Assembly (NCBI GenBank): GCA_900768105.1
Contig: CAAGBQ010000062.1
Span: 1-6,938, forward strand
Direction: 5' to 3'
Length of the DNA: 6,938 nt
Source of the DNA: Oscillospiraceae bacterium
GTDB lineage: Bacteria; Bacillota; Clostridia; Oscillospirales; Ruminococcaceae
In this document: positions 6,487 to 6,938 of the stretch, piece after piece
How the letters are laid out: each line of letters starts with the position of its first letter
Numbering within the stretch: position 1 is the stretch's first letter
Program-made: the position numbers and the translations under genes
The notes under the pieces: generated by a model
What the model saw: the letters and a program-made list of their open reading frames with translations, nothing else
What the model was told of the DNA's origin: nothing
Databases searched by the model: none

Positions 6487-6660
6487 TTATGATGATTTTG
6501 TGAGCAAATCCGTGCCGCGGCTTCCGGAGCCTTCCTCCGAAAAGTCGCTTTTGCCATATTCTGCCGCAAGGGCGCGCTGCTCCGCACAAAATTCGCGTAT
6601 GTAATCCGCACATTCGCGGCCGCGAATCTCATCGGTGGAAATCTGCTTTGTATTTTGCAA
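6487..6660 (-). CDS. Small hypothetical protein, 57 residues, divergent from the spoIIGA-like gene
   Basis: I do not recognise this protein. The frame starts at TTG 6660-6658, preceded by GGAGG (6670-6674, within GGAGGTGAT) at 9-nt spacing, one of the strongest ribosome sites in the window. It ends at TAA 6489-6487, 10 nt before a clear terminator. No ATG start is available in frame; the upstream in-frame stop is TGA at 6667-6669. Residues about 8-36 (STDEIRGRECADYIREF onward) look helical and charged, with Cys17 and Cys25. The tail (about 40-57) is rich in Ser and Gly and probably disordered. It is acidic overall, with no membrane segment or signal peptide, so it is likely cytoplasmic. Codon use (CGC, GCG, GAA, GGC) resembles the neighbours. 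Position next to spoIIGA suggests a possible sporulation link, which is inference only. Confidence 0.68.
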   Translation of the reverse strand: MQNTKQISTDEIRGRECADYIREFCAEQRALAAEYGKSDFSEEGSGSRGTDLLTKSS

Positions 6661-6679
6661 GAGTAATCACCTCCGCCGT
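6657..6679. repeat. Left arm of an imperfect inverted repeat covering both TTG starts
   Basis: Read on the minus strand, this arm begins ACGGCGGAGGTGATT at 6679 and ends with the TTGC of the small gene's start. It matches the arm at 6767-6788, read on plus, at 20 of 23 aligned positions with one gap. Both arms contain the Shine-Dalgarno site and TTG codon of their own gene, in the same order and spacing. Confidence 0.6.
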
Positions 6680-6695
6680 AAAAAATCGTCGCTTT

Positions 6696-6724
6696 ATTAT
6701 ATGAAAAATTCCGACGCAGGGTTT
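6696..6724 (-). promoter_or_regulatory. Candidate promoter of the small gene
   Basis: On the minus strand a perfect TATAAT (6696-6701) lies about 28 nt plus the leader start before the TTG. The hexamer 17 bp upstream (AAACCC, 6719-6724) is a poor -35, so activation by a bound regulator or a different sigma factor is plausible. The extended -10 reads CATATAATA, which also fits the CATANNNTA pattern of sigma-K and nearly fits that of sigma-E. Confidence 0.5.
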
Positions 6725-6729
6725 CGACT
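6723..6729 (+). promoter_or_regulatory. Spo0A-box-like sequence
   Basis: TTCGACT matches the Spo0A box TTCGACA at 6 of 7 positions. It overlaps the -35 element of the spoIIGA-like promoter, the arrangement known for the Spo0A-activated spoIIG promoter of Bacillus subtilis. A weaker relative, TCCGACG (5 of 7), lies at 6710-6716. A 6/7 match to a 7-mer is not rare, so its placement is the main support. Confidence 0.45.
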
Positions 6730-6756
6730 GAAAAACCCCGCGCGGCAAAGTATAAT
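6728..6756 (+). promoter_or_regulatory. Candidate promoter of the spoIIGA-like gene
   Basis: CTGAAA (6728-6733, 4 of 6 to TTGACA) and a perfect TATAAT (6751-6756) stand 17 bp apart. Transcription would begin near 6763, leaving a leader of about 22 nt that contains the GGAGG at 6772-6776. The weak -35 overlapped by a Spo0A-like box fits an activator-dependent sporulation promoter. Confidence 0.6.
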
Positions 6757-6766
6757 GGAAGCACAA

Positions 6767-6788
6767 ACGGCGGAGGCGATTGCTTTGC
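6767..6788. repeat. Right arm of the imperfect inverted repeat
   Basis: Read on the plus strand, this arm begins ACGGCGGAGGCGATT and ends in the TTGC of the spoIIGA-like start. It pairs with the arm at 6657-6679, and the two lie 87 bp apart. The two divergent transcripts therefore carry nearly the same initiation sequence. Confidence 0.6.
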
Positions 6789-6938
6789 GGGTTATTTATG
6801 CGGATATTCTTGTAACGATAAATCTTGCGGTGGATTATCTTGTGCTTTTCGGAACGGCGCGGCTTGCGGGTGCGCGCTTTTTGCGCCTGCGGGCGCTTTT
6901 GGCGGCGGCGGTTGGCGCGCTGTATTCACTCTGCATAA
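6785..6938 (+). CDS. spoIIGA: Sporulation sigma-E processing peptidase SpoIIGA-like, N-terminal part (cut by window edge)
   Basis: The visible 51 residues begin (M)RVIYADILVTINLAVDYL and continue with LVLFGTARLAG, then RLRALLAAAVGALYSL. This matches the N-terminal membrane region of SpoIIGA (V-I-Y-x-D-x-x-x-x-x-N-x-x-x-D-x-x-L, then an R-R-x-L-L-G-x-x-x-G-like second helix). SpoIIGA is the aspartic-type membrane protease that activates pro-sigma-E in the mother cell during sporulation. The protease domain lies beyond the window. TTG at 6785 is chosen because GGAGG (6772-6776) is 8 nt upstream. An in-frame ATG at 6755 overlaps the -10 box, lacks a ribosome site and would add ten residues that are not family-like. 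sigE is the expected next gene but cannot be seen. Confidence 0.82.
   Translation, partial: MRVIYADILVTINLAVDYLVLFGTARLAGARFLRLRALLAAAVGALYSLCI

Noticed and set aside
6438..6764. 108-codon minus-strand frame overlapping the small gene
   Set aside because: It starts upstream of the promoter elements, runs through the terminator hairpin and has no ribosome site; the TTG frame at 6660 fits the signals better.
6755..6784. ATG 6755 as an alternative start of the spoIIGA-like gene
   Set aside because: It overlaps the TATAAT box, lacks a ribosome site and adds ten residues absent from the usual SpoIIGA N-terminus.

Overview
The window looks like chromosomal DNA from a spore-forming member of the Clostridia (Bacillota), most likely an Oscillospiraceae/Ruminococcaceae-type gut anaerobe; the clade is inference. 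Support comes from strong AGGAGG-type ribosome sites, sigma-A promoters, three apparent TTG starts, AT-rich intergenic DNA, and the order ftsE-ftsX-coiled-coil peptidase-S41 protease homologue. The N-terminus of a SpoIIGA-like sporulation protein lies at the right edge.

Layout. Nearly everything reads on the minus strand, so biological order runs right to left. At the far right a divergent pair shares a 124-bp regulatory gap: a partial spoIIGA-like gene on plus (6785 to the edge), and an unrecognised 57-residue protein on minus (6660 to 6487) that ends in its own hairpin terminator (6448-6476). A short AT-rich stretch then carries a good sigma-A promoter (6275-6303) for a probable operon: a PucR/CdaR-type regulator (6227-5142), ftsE (5096-4413), ftsX (4419-3517), a secreted coiled-coil M23 endopeptidase (3480-2200) and an S41-family PDZ protein (2182-932). 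greA follows (851-375) with a perfect-consensus promoter of its own. The left edge holds the N-terminal 88 residues of a GNAT acetyltransferase (264 to the edge).

How the genes fit together. FtsE (ATPase) and FtsX (membrane subunit) form the ABC-like complex that switches on cell-wall cleavage at division. The adjacent M23 protein has the PcsB/CwlO-like coiled coil expected of an FtsX partner and a complete zinc site, so it is the likely enzyme under FtsEX control. The S41 protein sits where CtpB-type proteases usually sit next to ftsEX. Here, however, the aligned catalytic Ser and Lys are Gly and Val, and the NPGG loop is altered. It is therefore probably a catalytically dead PDZ protein, which is the most unusual point in the window.

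Other points of note are the near-mirror-image translation-initiation regions of the two divergent right-hand genes, a Spo0A-box-like sequence between them, and a cytoplasmic sensor-type regulator heading a division operon. I see no tRNA, rRNA, CRISPR array, insertion sequence or prophage gene.
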